Below the pieces are notes generated by a model. That model was not told the DNA's origin, did no database searches, and was given only the letters and a program-made list of their open reading frames with translations. Shown piece by piece: positions 1 through 9,242 of a stretch of DNA of 64,000 bases (the first letter of the stretch is position 1; each line of letters opens with the position of its first letter). A program made the position numbers and the translations under genes. Location: NCBI RefSeq assembly GCF_025947305.1, contig NZ_CP110009.1:620001-684000 (forward strand). Direction: 5' to 3'. Source of the stretch: Flavobacterium sp. N3904. GTDB taxonomy: Bacteria > Bacteroidota > Bacteroidia > Flavobacteriales > Flavobacteriaceae.

Positions 1-813
1 AACATTTTTTTTGCTTTTGGTAAAAACGATTAATTCCTTATCTTTCAAAAACTCATCCGCAATAGCAATAGCTTCTTCCATATAACCTCCTCCATTATCG
101 CGAACATCTATGACTAGAGTTTTCATTCCCTGCTTTTGCAAACTTGCCAATCCCGTTTTAAATTCATCAAAAGTTGTTTCGGCAAAACGGTTTATTTTAA
201 TAAATCCTGTAGTTTGATCTAAAAGTAGCGCAACATCTACACTTTTTAAAGGAATAATATCGCGTTGAATCGTTATTTTAATTTTTTTGTGCTCAGATTT
301 TCTGTAAACCGTCAGTTCAATTTGAGAACCTGCTTCTCCTTTTAATGTGGCATACAAACTGTCATTTGGTAATTTTCGCCCAAACAATTTAACTTTATCT
401 GCATACAAAATTCGATCTCCAGCTTTGATTCCCGCTTTGGCAGAAGGTCCATTTTTTACTGGATTAATCACTGCCACGGAATCGTTGTACATATAAAAAT
501 TGATTCCAATACCAACAAAATCACCTTTCATGGTTTCAGCAATTTCGGCTTGCTCACTTGGCGGTATGTATATCGAGTGTGGATCCAATTGCGCCAAAAT
601 TTTATCTACCGTAAGATTAACAATGGAATCTGTATTTATATCATCTACGTACTCATTATCAATAAAATCAATTAGTTTGTTTAGTTTTTCTTTAGCATAT
701 CTTTTATCCAAAAAGCGACTCGTTTCGGGAGTATTTGACACACTGCCAATAAAAATTCCTAGCGCAAATATTGCTCCGATGAGAATTGGTAAATATTTGG
801 GATTGAATTTCAT
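1..813 (-). CDS. S41-family C-terminal processing peptidase (partial)
   Basis: This is the N-terminal 271 codons of a carboxy-terminal processing protease, cut by the left edge of the window. The start at 813 gives MKFNPKYLPI followed by one hydrophobic segment (signal anchor), so the enzyme should act in the periplasm. An N-terminal helical region (about residues 40-90, with DPHSIYIPP) is followed by a PDZ-like domain (about 95-180, with GIGINF and AGIKAGDRI) and the start of the peptidase core (FIKINRF, then DVRDNGGG near 240). The catalytic Ser/Lys pair would lie beyond the edge and cannot be checked. It is last in a co-directional run with dCMP deaminase (36-nt gap) and the HupE-like gene. 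Family assignment is secure; the substrate is unknown. Confidence 0.9.
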   Translation of the reverse strand, partial: MKFNPKYLPILIGAIFALGIFIGSVSNTPETSRFLDKRYAKEKLNKLIDFIDNEYVDDINTDSIVNLTVDKILAQLDPHSIYIPPSEQAEIAETMKGDFVGIGINFYMYNDSVAVINPVKNGPSAKAGIKAGDRILYADKVKLFGRKLPNDSLYATLKGEAGSQIELTVYRKSEHKKIKITIQRDIIPLKSVDVALLLDQTTGFIKINRFAETTFDEFKTGLASLQKQGMKTLVIDVRDNGGGYMEEAIAIADEFLKDKELIVFTKSKKNV

Positions 814-849
814 TGTTTTTAATGCTAAATAATTTTTAACCGAATTTTT

Positions 850-1281
850 TTATTCTTCTAAATCAGGAATATGCTCTACTTCTATTCCTGCTTTTATTAA
901 AAATTGAACTCCAGAGTCATCACGGTATCCATTATGATACACCACTCTTTTTATACCGGATTGATGAATTAATTTGCTGCATTCTTTGCAAGGTGAAAGC
1001 GTAATATACAAAGTTGCCCCTTCACAAGATTGAGTAGATCGGGCTACTTTTAGAATTGCATTTGCTTCGGCATGCAAAACATCCCATCGCGTTAATCCCT
1101 CTTCATCTTCACAACAATTTTCAAAACCGGATGGCGTACCATTATATCCATCAGAAATAATCATTCTATCCCTAACAATGATGGCACCTACTTGTTTTCT
1201 TTTACAATATGATAACAAACCCCATTCGGTTGCAATTCTCAAATAGGCTTTGTCGTATTTATTTAATTTTTTTTTATCCAT
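850..1281 (-). CDS. dCMP deaminase / cytidine-deoxycytidylate deaminase family
   Basis: The product is a 143-residue zinc-dependent deaminase. It most likely converts dCMP to dUMP to feed thymidylate synthesis in the cytoplasm. The zinc site is visible as HAEAN (His70, catalytic Glu72) and PCKEC (Cys98, Cys101). An additional Cys/Asp-rich segment, GFENCCEDEEG at residues 52-62, resembles the ComEB/dCMP-deaminase subgroup and not the guanine or tRNA-adenosine deaminases. Length fits the family. The start at 1281 lies 3 nt after the stop of the HupE-like gene, so the two are almost certainly co-transcribed. Confidence 0.9.
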   Translation of the reverse strand: MDKKKLNKYDKAYLRIATEWGLLSYCKRKQVGAIIVRDRMIISDGYNGTPSGFENCCEDEEGLTRWDVLHAEANAILKVARSTQSCEGATLYITLSPCKECSKLIHQSGIKRVVYHNGYRDDSGVQFLIKAGIEVEHIPDLEE

Positions 1282-1284
1282 TTT

Positions 1285-1878
1285 TTATCTTTTCCAGATT
1301 TCGCTTTCCAATATCATTGGCAAAACTACACCAATTATAAATGCCGACATCACCAATGTCCAATCTCTTTTTGAAAATCGAAAAAATGTTTGTACTATAT
1401 ATGACAATATTAGAACCACAAAAACTACCACAATTTGTGCTGTTTCAATTCCGATGGCAAATTCTGCCATAGGCAACAGTTTTGAGCTTGGACTTCCTCC
1501 TAATATTGTTTTAAAATAATTTGAAAAACCCAAACCGTGAATAATTCCGAAGAACAAAGTTATTACAAAAACCAGATTAATACTTCCATTTTTACTAGAT
1601 TTTCCAGCAGTAAATAAGTTATAGAGAGCCGTTATTAAAATTGTAATAGGAATAAGCAATTCCACCACATTTACTTTGATGGCAATAATTCCAAAGACCG
1701 AAAGAAACAAAGCTGTAGTGTGTCCTACAGTAAAAATAGTGACCAAAAGTAAAATTCTTTTCCAATCATTGAAGGAGAACGGAACCGCCAAAGCTATTAA
1801 AAACAAAACATGGTCATACGCATGAATATTCAATACGTGTTTTAATCCTATTTGAAAATAAATCAAAAAATCTGACAT
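1285..1878 (-). CDS. HupE/UreJ-like integral membrane protein
   Basis: A 197-residue, highly hydrophobic protein with about six predicted membrane segments. The N-terminus (FQIGLKHVLNIHAYDHVLFLIAL) carries the G-x-x-H-x-x-x-x-x-x-D-H pattern seen in HupE/UreJ proteins, with further polar residues in GHTTAL and FGIIHGLGFS. Members of the wider family are linked to nickel or cobalt uptake for hydrogenase or urease, but no such enzyme is in this window, so transport of a metal is only an inference. It heads the HupE-deaminase-protease transcription unit, whose order may reflect conserved synteny and not shared function. Confidence 0.75.
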   Translation of the reverse strand: MSDFLIYFQIGLKHVLNIHAYDHVLFLIALAVPFSFNDWKRILLLVTIFTVGHTTALFLSVFGIIAIKVNVVELLIPITILITALYNLFTAGKSSKNGSINLVFVITLFFGIIHGLGFSNYFKTILGGSPSSKLLPMAEFAIGIETAQIVVVFVVLILSYIVQTFFRFSKRDWTLVMSAFIIGVVLPMILESEIWKR

Positions 1879-2061
1879 AGGTATTTTATTAAATTGATAA
1901 AGGGTTTGTAAACTTACGATTAATTTTGAAAATGGAAAATTTGAATAAAATCATTCTTCAAAAAAACTAAAAGAGAAGTGAATTGTACAAAAAAATCGTC
2001 AAAAACAAAACCATTAGTAAAAAATTAATTATCTTTATGTCAAACCTAAAACACCTCTATT

Positions 2062-2493
2062 ATGCCATTCTCCGATTTATTTAGCAGCGAATTCAACCAA
2101 GCAAACAAAGGTAATTTTTCAGCCATTGTACGCGTAGCCTATGCTGGCGGAAACATTACTGAGCAGGAACAAAAATTTCTTGATAAACTAGCAGTGGATC
2201 TTGAGATTTCTGAAGAAGAATACAAAGAAATTTTAGAAGACCCAAACAAATATCCAATCAACGCACCATACTTATACATTGAAAGACTAGAAAGTCTCTA
2301 TAAAATAGCTCGAATTGTTCGTAGAGACCATCAGCTAGGAGACAAACAAGAACATCTAATGATAAAATTTGCATTAGCCTTAGGCTTTACTCCTGGAAAC
2401 GTAAATTATATTGTGGACAAAGCATTAAAATTGGTCGATAAACATGTAGATCTTGATACTTTTATATATGAAATGAAAAACATGTATAAATAA
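2062..2493 (+). CDS. TerB-like (tellurite-resistance B) domain protein
   Basis: A 143-residue soluble, all-helical acidic protein. The segment GGNITEQEQKFLDKLAVDLEISEEEY followed by HQLGDKQEHLMIKFALALGF matches the paired helical repeat of TerB/DjlA-N-like domains, which bind metal through acidic residues. It has no signal peptide and no other Ter genes around it, so tellurite resistance should not be assumed. Stand-alone flavobacterial TerB proteins have no assigned role that I know of. It is monocistronic and ends at a strong palindromic terminator shared with the convergent fbp gene. Confidence 0.75.
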   Translation: MPFSDLFSSEFNQANKGNFSAIVRVAYAGGNITEQEQKFLDKLAVDLEISEEEYKEILEDPNKYPINAPYLYIERLESLYKIARIVRRDHQLGDKQEHLMIKFALALGFTPGNVNYIVDKALKLVDKHVDLDTFIYEMKNMYK

Positions 2494-2495
2494 AT

Positions 2496-2525
2496 AAAAA
2501 CAGCTCCCAATTGGGAGCTGTTTTT
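2496..2525. terminator. Bidirectional terminator between terB-like gene and fbp
   Basis: A perfect 30-nt palindrome (15 bp each arm) with core CAGCTCCCAA/TTGGGAGCTG, flanked by A and T runs. It lies between two convergent genes, so it can terminate both. Confidence 0.9.
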
Positions 2526-2561
2526 GGTTTAAATTTTAAATTCTTTGGTTTATTATTTGGT

Positions 2562-3581
2562 TTAATATTTACTCAGTTTTGCCTTGTGCATAAACTCTTC
2601 TGCTTTTTCAACCATGTTTAAACTTCCGCAAAAGAAAGGTACTCTTTCATGTAACTCTGTAGGTTGCAGTTCCATTATTCGATCAAAACCATCCGAAGCT
2701 TTTCCACCAGCCTGTTCTACGATAAATGCCATTGGATTGCATTCGTACAACAAACGCAACTTTCCTTTTGGTGCTTTTTTGCTGGTTGGATAAATATAAA
2801 TTCCCCCCTTAATCATATTTCTATGAATATCTGCCACTAAACTCCCAATGTAACGAGAGGTATAAGGACGTTCTTCTTCTTCGAGTTGGCAATATTTAAT
2901 ATAGTCTTTCACTCCTTGTGGGAAATGAACATAATTTCCTTCGTTGATGGAATAAATAGTACCGTCTTCGGAGAATTTCATGTTGGGATGCGATAGATAA
3001 AAAGTTCCAATGGCAGGATTTAATGTAAAACCGTTTACACCATGACCTGTAGTATAAACCAACATCGTTGATGTACCGTAAATCACATAACCTGCTGCCA
3101 CTTGATTGATTCCTGGCTGCAAAAAATCCTGTAAAGTAACCGGAGTTCCTATGGGTGTGATTCTTCTATAAACCGAAAATATGGTTCCCACGGTAACATT
3201 CACATCAATATTGGAAGATCCGTCAAGGGGATCCATCAAAACCACATATTTATTATTATGACTGCTATCGCTTCCTTCAACAGTAATAAAATCATCATTC
3301 TCTTCTGAAGCTATACCACAAACAATTTCACGATTAATCAGAGTTTGAATAAAGATTTCATTGGCATATACGTCCAATTTTTGTTGATCTTCGCCTTGAA
3401 TATTTTGCTCTCCGGCAGCTCCAATTATGTCAACTAATCCGGCTTTGTTTACTTTATAATTTACAACTTTGGCCGCCAAACGAATCGAGTTGATAATTCT
3501 GGATAATTCACCAGATGAATACTGAAAGGCTTTTTGGTTTTCAATGATAAATTCGCCTAGTGTTTTGTTTTGTTCTTCCAT
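2562..3581 (-). CDS. fbp: Class I fructose-1,6-bisphosphatase
   Basis: A 339-residue cytoplasmic enzyme that hydrolyses fructose-1,6-bisphosphate to fructose-6-phosphate, the committed gluconeogenic step. The class I signature [10 protein letters not shown] is at residues 117-126, with the metal-binding Glu in ASEEND near 92-94 and substrate contacts in [12 protein letters not shown] and [13 protein letters not shown]. Length is typical for class I. It is transcribed alone, divergent from the acetyltransferase gene 170 bp away; the intergenic region has promoter-like TTTG elements for both directions. Nothing is missing. Confidence 0.97.
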   Translation of the reverse strand: MEEQNKTLGEFIIENQKAFQYSSGELSRIINSIRLAAKVVNYKVNKAGLVDIIGAAGEQNIQGEDQQKLDVYANEIFIQTLINREIVCGIASEENDDFITVEGSDSSHNNKYVVLMDPLDGSSNIDVNVTVGTIFSVYRRITPIGTPVTLQDFLQPGINQVAAGYVIYGTSTMLVYTTGHGVNGFTLNPAIGTFYLSHPNMKFSEDGTIYSINEGNYVHFPQGVKDYIKYCQLEEEERPYTSRYIGSLVADIHRNMIKGGIYIYPTSKKAPKGKLRLLYECNPMAFIVEQAGGKASDGFDRIMELQPTELHERVPFFCGSLNMVEKAEEFMHKAKLSKY

Positions 3582-3671
3582 TACGCAATCGATGTAGTTA
3601 GTTTGAAGTCACAAATATCGCTTTTTTTGTGAAAATGAAAAGAATAATACACAGATAGTTTATCAGTATTG

Positions 3672-3679
3672 TATATTTG
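3672..3679 (+). promoter_or_regulatory. -7 promoter element for the GNAT gene
   Basis: TATATTTG, followed by C, is an exact match to the Bacteroidota -7 consensus TAnnTTTG. It lies 72 nt upstream of the acetyltransferase start. A -33 TTG at the right distance is not obvious. Confidence 0.55.
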
Positions 3680-3751
3680 CTACATATTTCATAAAAACAA
3701 GTTCCTAATTGACTGTTTTTTAATAGAATTCAAGAATAATAATACGAAATC

Positions 3752-4234
3752 ATGAAAATACGCAAAGGAAAAAAAGAGGACATGCAGGGTGTTCTGGCAT
3801 TAATTCAGGAACTCGCAGTATTCGAAAAAGAGCCAAATGCCGTTTTGATCACAACAGAAGATCTTATTCGTGATGGTTTTGGAACAAATCCTTTATTTCA
3901 GGTTTTTGTTGCCGAAGTTGAAAATGAAATTGTTGGTATTGCTTTATATTATTACCGATACTCTACATGGAAAGGAAAAACAATCCATTTGGAAGATTTG
4001 GTGGTCAAAGACAGCATGCGCGGTACAGGTTTGGGTTACGCTTTGTATTCGGAAATCATAAAGCAAGCCAAAAAAGATCAGGTACGAAGAATTGATTGGA
4101 ACGTATTGGATTGGAACACACCTGCTATCGATTTTTACGAAAAATCGGGAGCCAAAGTACTGGATGAATGGAGAGTGGCGCAAATGGATGAAGCCGGAAT
4201 TAACAATTTTATAGACAACAAATTAAAAAATTAA
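3752..4234 (+). CDS. GNAT-family N-acetyltransferase
   Basis: A 160-residue acetyl-CoA-dependent acetyltransferase. The acetyl-CoA pyrophosphate loop is visible as RGTGLGYALY near residues 90-99, preceded by the beta-strand HLEDLVVKD and followed by the WNVLDWNTPAIDFYEKSGA motif. This makes it close to the diamine (spermidine/spermine) acetyltransferase-like subgroup, but the substrate cannot be read from the sequence. It sits 59 nt upstream of the aspartate kinase gene on the same strand and may be co-transcribed. Confidence 0.88.
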   Translation: MKIRKGKKEDMQGVLALIQELAVFEKEPNAVLITTEDLIRDGFGTNPLFQVFVAEVENEIVGIALYYYRYSTWKGKTIHLEDLVVKDSMRGTGLGYALYSEIIKQAKKDQVRRIDWNVLDWNTPAIDFYEKSGAKVLDEWRVAQMDEAGINNFIDNKLKN

Positions 4235-4260
4235 AATACGATTTTGTTTTGGACTAAAAA

Positions 4261-4286
4261 TCTGAAATCTGAAATCTAAAATCTGA
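4261..4286. repeat. Short TCTGAAATC tandem repeat before aspartate kinase
   Basis: Three near-copies of TCTGAAATC/TCTAAAATC stand immediately before the aspartate kinase start. Similar runs occur before three other genes in the window (see findings). Confidence 0.6.
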
Positions 4287-4293
4287 ATTAAAA

Positions 4294-5550
4294 ATGAGAG
4301 TATTCAAATTTGGAGGTGCTTCAGTAAAAGATGCAGCCGGTATCAAAAACGTTTATGACGTTTTGCAGCAAGTGGGTTATGAAGATGTGTTGGTTATTGT
4401 TTCGGCAATGGGAAAAACAACAAATGCACTGGAGGAGGTTATCAAAAATTATTTTGACAAATCACCTGAATTAAATTCATCGGTACAAGAAGTAAAAAAA
4501 TACCACAATCAAATCTTAATGGATTTGTTTGAAGATGAAAAAAGCGAAGTTTTTACTGCAGTGAATGCCCAGTTTGCTGATTTGGAATATTTCTTGGCGC
4601 ATAATAAATCTCCGAATTATAATTTTGTCTACGACCAAATTGTAAGCTACGGGGAATTGATCTCGACTACTATTTTAAGTCATTTCATGTCTTTCAAAGG
4701 AATTCAGACGCAATGGTTGGATGTTAGAAACTTTGTAAAAACAGATTCGACTTATCGAGATGCCGAAGTCGATTGGGAATTGACACAAAAAAATATTGCC
4801 AACAACGTAAAACGCAAAATCCTGAATATTACTCAAGGATTCCTGGGTTCTGACGAAAATAATTTCACTACTACATTAGGTCGTGAAGGATCCGATTATA
4901 GTGCCGCAATTTTTGCGTATTGCCTAAATGCCGAAAGCGTAACAATCTGGAAAGACGTTCCTGGAGTAATGAATGCTGACCCGAGGTATTTTGAAAATGC
5001 AAGCTTGCTCAATCAAATTTCGTATCGTGAAGCTATCGAACTGGCATTTTATGGCGCATCGGTTATTCACCCAAAAACGCTACAGCCTCTACAGAAAAAG
5101 GAAATTCCATTGTATGTAAAATCATTTATCAATCCGTTGCTCAAAGGAACTGCCGTTTCAAAAGGTGTCGATTTGGAACCTTATTTGCCTTGTTTTATTG
5201 TAAAAAGAAACCAATTGTTGATTTCATTGTCTTCGATAGATTTCTCTTTCATCATGGAAGAAAATATCAGCGAAATCTTTGGATTGTTTCACCAATTCAA
5301 ACTAAAAGTAAATTTAATCCAAAATTCAGCAATTAGTTTCTCTGTTTGTGTGGAAGATAAATTTGGAAATTTCAATGAATTGAATGCAATCCTTTCCAAA
5401 AAATTCAAAGTAGATTTTACCGAAAATGTGACTTTATACACCATCAGACATTTTAATGAAAATGCCGCTCAAACCGTTGAAGACAATAAGACGGTTTTAC
5501 TAAAACAAGTGAGTAGAGAAACGATGCAAATTGTGACTAAAGAGAATTAA
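4294..5550 (+). CDS. Aspartate kinase (monofunctional)
   Basis: A 418-residue enzyme that phosphorylates L-aspartate, the first step towards lysine, threonine and methionine. The nucleotide-binding signature KFGGASVKD is at residues 5-13, and the amino-acid kinase core continues through GREGSDYSAAIFA and WKDVPGVMNADPR, then HPKTLQPLQ. The C-terminal part (about residues 300-400) should hold the ACT pair but is weakly conserved to my eye, so feedback regulation may be altered. Start chosen at the first ATG, right after a TCTGAAATC repeat. No other lysine or threonine genes are adjacent, and I see no lysine riboswitch in the 59-nt leader. Confidence 0.93.
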   Translation: MRVFKFGGASVKDAAGIKNVYDVLQQVGYEDVLVIVSAMGKTTNALEEVIKNYFDKSPELNSSVQEVKKYHNQILMDLFEDEKSEVFTAVNAQFADLEYFLAHNKSPNYNFVYDQIVSYGELISTTILSHFMSFKGIQTQWLDVRNFVKTDSTYRDAEVDWELTQKNIANNVKRKILNITQGFLGSDENNFTTTLGREGSDYSAAIFAYCLNAESVTIWKDVPGVMNADPRYFENASLLNQISYREAIELAFYGASVIHPKTLQPLQKKEIPLYVKSFINPLLKGTAVSKGVDLEPYLPCFIVKRNQLLISLSSIDFSFIMEENISEIFGLFHQFKLKVNLIQNSAISFSVCVEDKFGNFNELNAILSKKFKVDFTENVTLYTIRHFNENAAQTVEDNKTVLLKQVSRETMQIVTKEN

Positions 5551-5578
5551 AATTTTGATTAAAATAATTTTGTTACTA

Positions 5579-5612
5579 TAAATGGAAGCTAAATATTTAG
5601 CTTCCATTTTTC
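5579..5612 (+). terminator. Terminator after aspartate kinase
   Basis: A perfect 28-nt palindrome, AATGGAAGCTAAAT then ATTTAGCTTCCATT, followed by T-rich sequence, 30 nt downstream of the stop codon. Confidence 0.88.
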
Positions 5613-5715
5613 ATTTTAACCCGCAATGACTTTCTAATATCAGTTCCTTAAAAATGATTTTCAGCAACGCCTATTTTGTCATTGTCCAATTAACACATTA
5701 TAAAATAATAAATAC

Positions 5716-5723
5716 TAATTTTG
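5716..5723 (+). promoter_or_regulatory. -7 promoter element for the large outer-membrane protein
   Basis: TAATTTTG matches TAnnTTTG exactly and lies 22 nt before the start codon at 5746, giving a short leader. Confidence 0.5.
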
Positions 5724-5745
5724 GCGCTTTGGAGTTATAGTATTT

Positions 5746-8700
5746 ATGTTTAAAAAAGTATTATTTTGGAGTCTAATCTTTTGTTTTTCTGGGCTTCAGG
5801 CGCAAGAAACGAATTCGGCTTATATCACCAAAAAATTAGCTTTTACTTCTGATACTATTCATCTGGAAACTGGGAGCATCAACTCCGATTCATTTGAGTT
5901 ACTTGACCCAAACAATAAACCAATTGACACTGCACTTTATAAAATAGATTTCCCAAAAGGAATTTTAGTATTAAAAAAACAAAACAGCTCCTCTGCTGAT
6001 TCCCTGACAGTTCATTACCTGAAACTACCCGATTTTTTAACCAAGGAATATACCATTTATGACAGTAGCAAAATAGTTGACAACGAGGTTACCTCCCAAA
6101 GTTTGTATAAGGTTGAAACGTTTCAAGTTCCAAAAAGCATCCCTTTTGACGGACTTGTAGTTGCAGGTAGTCTTTCCAGAGGAGTTACTGTCGGAAACAA
6201 TCAAGATGCAGTAGTCAATTCAAATTTGGATTTTCAAATCACAGGAAAAATATCCGAAAAGGTAAGCATTCGCGCCTCGATCAAAGACAGCAATATTCCA
6301 GTTCAGGAAGGCAGTTACTCCCAAAGACTGAACCAGTACGACAATATATTCATGGAACTTTTCAGTGACAGCTGGAATGTACGCGCAGGAGATGTCTTTA
6401 TTGGCAACAACACCACGCATTACCTCAATTTTAATAAAAAAATACAGGGATTGTCTGCTTCTATTAATTTAAAAAAAGAAGATAGCAACACCAATATTTT
6501 TGCATCGGGCGGATTGGTTACCGGAACCTATGCAGTTAGTAATTTCAAAGGGCAGGAAGGCAATCAAGGCCCATATAAATTAATTGGGCAAAACGGAGAA
6601 TTGTATGTTTTGGTTATTATAGGTTCGGAGCGGGTGTATGTAAATGGTGTTTTGTTAAAAAGAGGCTTAAACAACGACTATGTAATTGATTATAATTCGG
6701 GAGAAATTGTATTTACCCCTCTTTTTACGATTACTTCAGAAATGAGAATTGTTATCGAATACCAATATTCTGAAAACAATTATACTCGATTCGTAACCTA
6801 TGATGGTGGATCTTTTACCAACAAAAAGTGGAATTTTGGAGCTTCTGTATATTCCGAAAATGACTTAAAGAACCAGCCTGTACAGCAAAATCTATCCAAA
6901 GAACAAGCGCAAATATTAGCGGAAGCGGGAGATAATTCCAATTTGATGGTAGCGCCATCTGCCTATGTTGATACTTATGACGAGAAAAAAATATTGTATA
7001 AAAAAAATACCATCGGTACAGAATTTATTTATGAATATTCGACAAATTCAAATGATGAATTGTACAATGTGCAATTTACGTTTGTTGGCCAGGCCAAAGG
7101 CAATTACATCCTGACAAACCCAACGAGTGTCGATAAAATCTATGAATATGTTGTCCCAGTAAACGGAACACTGCAAGGAAACTACGAACCTATACTACAA
7201 TTGAAAGCGCCTGAAAAAGCTCAAGTTGCCACTTTTTTTGGAAAATACAATCCCTCTGAAAAAACAGCAGTCGATTTTGAAATTGCTATTAGCAACCACG
7301 ACAAAAACTTATTCTCAACCATAGATGACGGCAACAATCAGGGATTAGCTGGGGAAATCAACGCCAAACAAAGGCTTTTCTCCAAAAAATGGAATATTGA
7401 TGCATTTGCTAATTTTCAAGCAATCGATGCCAATTTCAAACCTGTAGAACGCATCAACGGAATCGAATTCTACAGAGACTGGAATGTCAATAGCGCCATA
7501 ACTGGAAATCAAAGTTTGTTGGGAACAGGTTTCAACTTTAACTTAATTCCGAATGAAAATCCAAAAAACTCAGGATCTGTTACGTATGCTTTTCAAAAAT
7601 TGGCCATCTCAAAAGACTATTCCGGCATTAGAAACAACATCAACGCCAATTTTATTCAGAACAATTGGAACATTCAAAACATAGGCAGCTTCTTGAAAAG
7701 TGATGACATAGAAACCACTTCAAAATTTGTTCGGAATTTTTCGCAAGTACAGTATAATTTCAAAAAAAACTGGATTGGCAGTGCCGTTCGTTTTGAAGAC
7801 AATCAGGAGAAAAATAAAATAACCCATCAGCTCACTTTGCAAAGTCAACGATTTTCTGAATATGGCATTTATGGAGGTCATGGAGACAGCACTAGAGTTT
7901 ATGTACAATTGGGTTATTTAAAAAGAAACAATGACAGCATCCAAAATGGGATTTTGCAAAGGGTAAACAGTTCCCATTCCTTTAATTTTCAGACCAAACT
8001 TTTCAAAACCGAAGTTCGGGATTTATCCGCTTTTGTCAATTATAGAATTTTAAATTATACCGACCCTTCATTGAAAACCACCCCTTCATTGAATTCGAGA
8101 ATACTTTACAACGATCAATTTTTTAAACAATTGGTACAAAGCAATACACTATACGAAACAAATTCGGGAACCATGCCTTTTCAAAATTATACGTATGTTG
8201 AAGTGCCAGCCGGACAAGGAAAATACACTTGGAATGATTATAACAATAATGGAATAAAAGAATTGGAAGAGTTTGAGATTGCCCCGTTTATTGACTTGGC
8301 TACTTATACACGAATCTTTTTGCCCAATCAGTTTTATATTAAAACCAATCAGAACAGATTTTCACAATCGTTTATTATTAATCCGGGAATATGGCAAAAC
8401 GGAACTAATTACAAAAAAACACTTTCTTATTTTTATTGGCAAACTTCTTTTATTATCGATCGAAAAATTAAAAATGATGGCGATAATTTAGACTTGAACC
8501 CATTCAATTCAGCTCAAAAAAATGTATTGGGATTGATTTCCACTTTCAGCAACAGCATTTATTACAACAGAGGAAAAAGAGACAATTCTGTGATTTATAC
8601 GTTTATGACTAACCAAACACAAAATTTATTATCCGTTGGCACCATCAAAAACAAAAATAGTTTTCACCAGTTGGAATACCAACATTTGCTACAAAAAAGC

Positions 8701-9177
8701 TGGTTATTTGATGCATTAGTCAAAACCATACAGACCAAAACAGAATCACAGACTTTTGCTGAAAAAAATTACAACATAGAAGGTTATTTGTTGGCTCCAA
8801 AGATTAGTTATCTTTTTTCAAAAAACATCAGTTTAGATCTTTTTTATGAATATGAAAACAAAGAAAACCAAATTGGAAGCCTTGACACCTTGTTGCAAAA
8901 TCGATTTGGTTCTGCATTCAATTATATAGGAAACGGTAAATTTACCGCAAATGGCGAAATCTCATTATACGAGAATAAATTCAATGGCGATGCCTTTTCA
9001 TCGGTGGGGTATCAAATGCTGGAAGGATTGCAAACCGGGCAAAATATTACCTGGAGAATGTTGATGCAAATGAATTTAACCAAATTCTTAGACCTTAATT
9101 TTGTTTACCAGGGCCGAAAAAGCGAAACCAGTGATGCTATTCATACAGGAAGTGTCGAGTTAAGAGCTTATTTCTAG
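5746..9177 (+). CDS. Large secreted outer-membrane beta-barrel-like protein
   Basis: An 1143-residue protein with a signal peptide (MFKKVLFWSLIFCFSGLQAQ). Most of the length is alternating aromatic/polar strands, and the chain ends in ELRAYF, the terminal aromatic typical of outer-membrane barrels. Around residues 275-348 there is a motif block (GPYKLIG, GSERVYVNG, DYVIDYNSGEIVFTP, RIVIEYQYSE) that I recognise from large Bacteroidota surface proteins, including the SprA-like class. It is much shorter than SprA, so it is not the T9SS translocon itself. Function unknown. It is followed after 65 nt by the basic repeat protein on the same strand. The barrel call is inferred from pattern only. Confidence 0.7.
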   Translation: MFKKVLFWSLIFCFSGLQAQETNSAYITKKLAFTSDTIHLETGSINSDSFELLDPNNKPIDTALYKIDFPKGILVLKKQNSSSADSLTVHYLKLPDFLTKEYTIYDSSKIVDNEVTSQSLYKVETFQVPKSIPFDGLVVAGSLSRGVTVGNNQDAVVNSNLDFQITGKISEKVSIRASIKDSNIPVQEGSYSQRLNQYDNIFMELFSDSWNVRAGDVFIGNNTTHYLNFNKKIQGLSASINLKKEDSNTNIFASGGLVTGTYAVSNFKGQEGNQGPYKLIGQNGELYVLVIIGSERVYVNGVLLKRGLNNDYVIDYNSGEIVFTPLFTITSEMRIVIEYQYSENNYTRFVTYDGGSFTNKKWNFGASVYSENDLKNQPVQQNLSKEQAQILAEAGDNSNLMVAPSAYVDTYDEKKILYKKNTIGTEFIYEYSTNSNDELYNVQFTFVGQAKGNYILTNPTSVDKIYEYVVPVNGTLQGNYEPILQLKAPEKAQVATFFGKYNPSEKTAVDFEIAISNHDKNLFSTIDDGNNQGLAGEINAKQRLFSKKWNIDAFANFQAIDANFKPVERINGIEFYRDWNVNSAITGNQSLLGTGFNFNLIPNENPKNSGSVTYAFQKLAISKDYSGIRNNINANFIQNNWNIQNIGSFLKSDDIETTSKFVRNFSQVQYNFKKNWIGSAVRFEDNQEKNKITHQLTLQSQRFSEYGIYGGHGDSTRVYVQLGYLKRNNDSIQNGILQRVNSSHSFNFQTKLFKTEVRDLSAFVNYRILNYTDPSLKTTPSLNSRILYNDQFFKQLVQSNTLYETNSGTMPFQNYTYVEVPAGQGKYTWNDYNNNGIKELEEFEIAPFIDLATYTRIFLPNQFYIKTNQNRFSQSFIINPGIWQNGTNYKKTLSYFYWQTSFIIDRKIKNDGDNLDLNPFNSAQKNVLGLISTFSNSIYYNRGKRDNSVIYTFMTNQTQNLLSVGTIKNKNSFHQLEYQHLLQKSWLFDALVKTIQTKTESQTFAEKNYNIEGYLLAPKISYLFSKNISLDLFYEYENKENQIGSLDTLLQNRFGSAFNYIGNGKFTANGEISLYENKFNGDAFSSVGYQMLEGLQTGQNITWRMLMQMNLTKFLDLNFVYQGRKSETSDAIHTGSVELRAYF

Positions 9178-9242
9178 CGTTTTAAATGGCTGTTTTAAAA
9201 TAATTCACTAATTTTAAGTCTAATTTAAAAAATTCAACCACC

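Noticed and set aside
4235..4293. Lysine riboswitch before aspartate kinase
   Set aside because: The gap is 59 nt and consists mostly of TCTGAAATC repeats; far too short.
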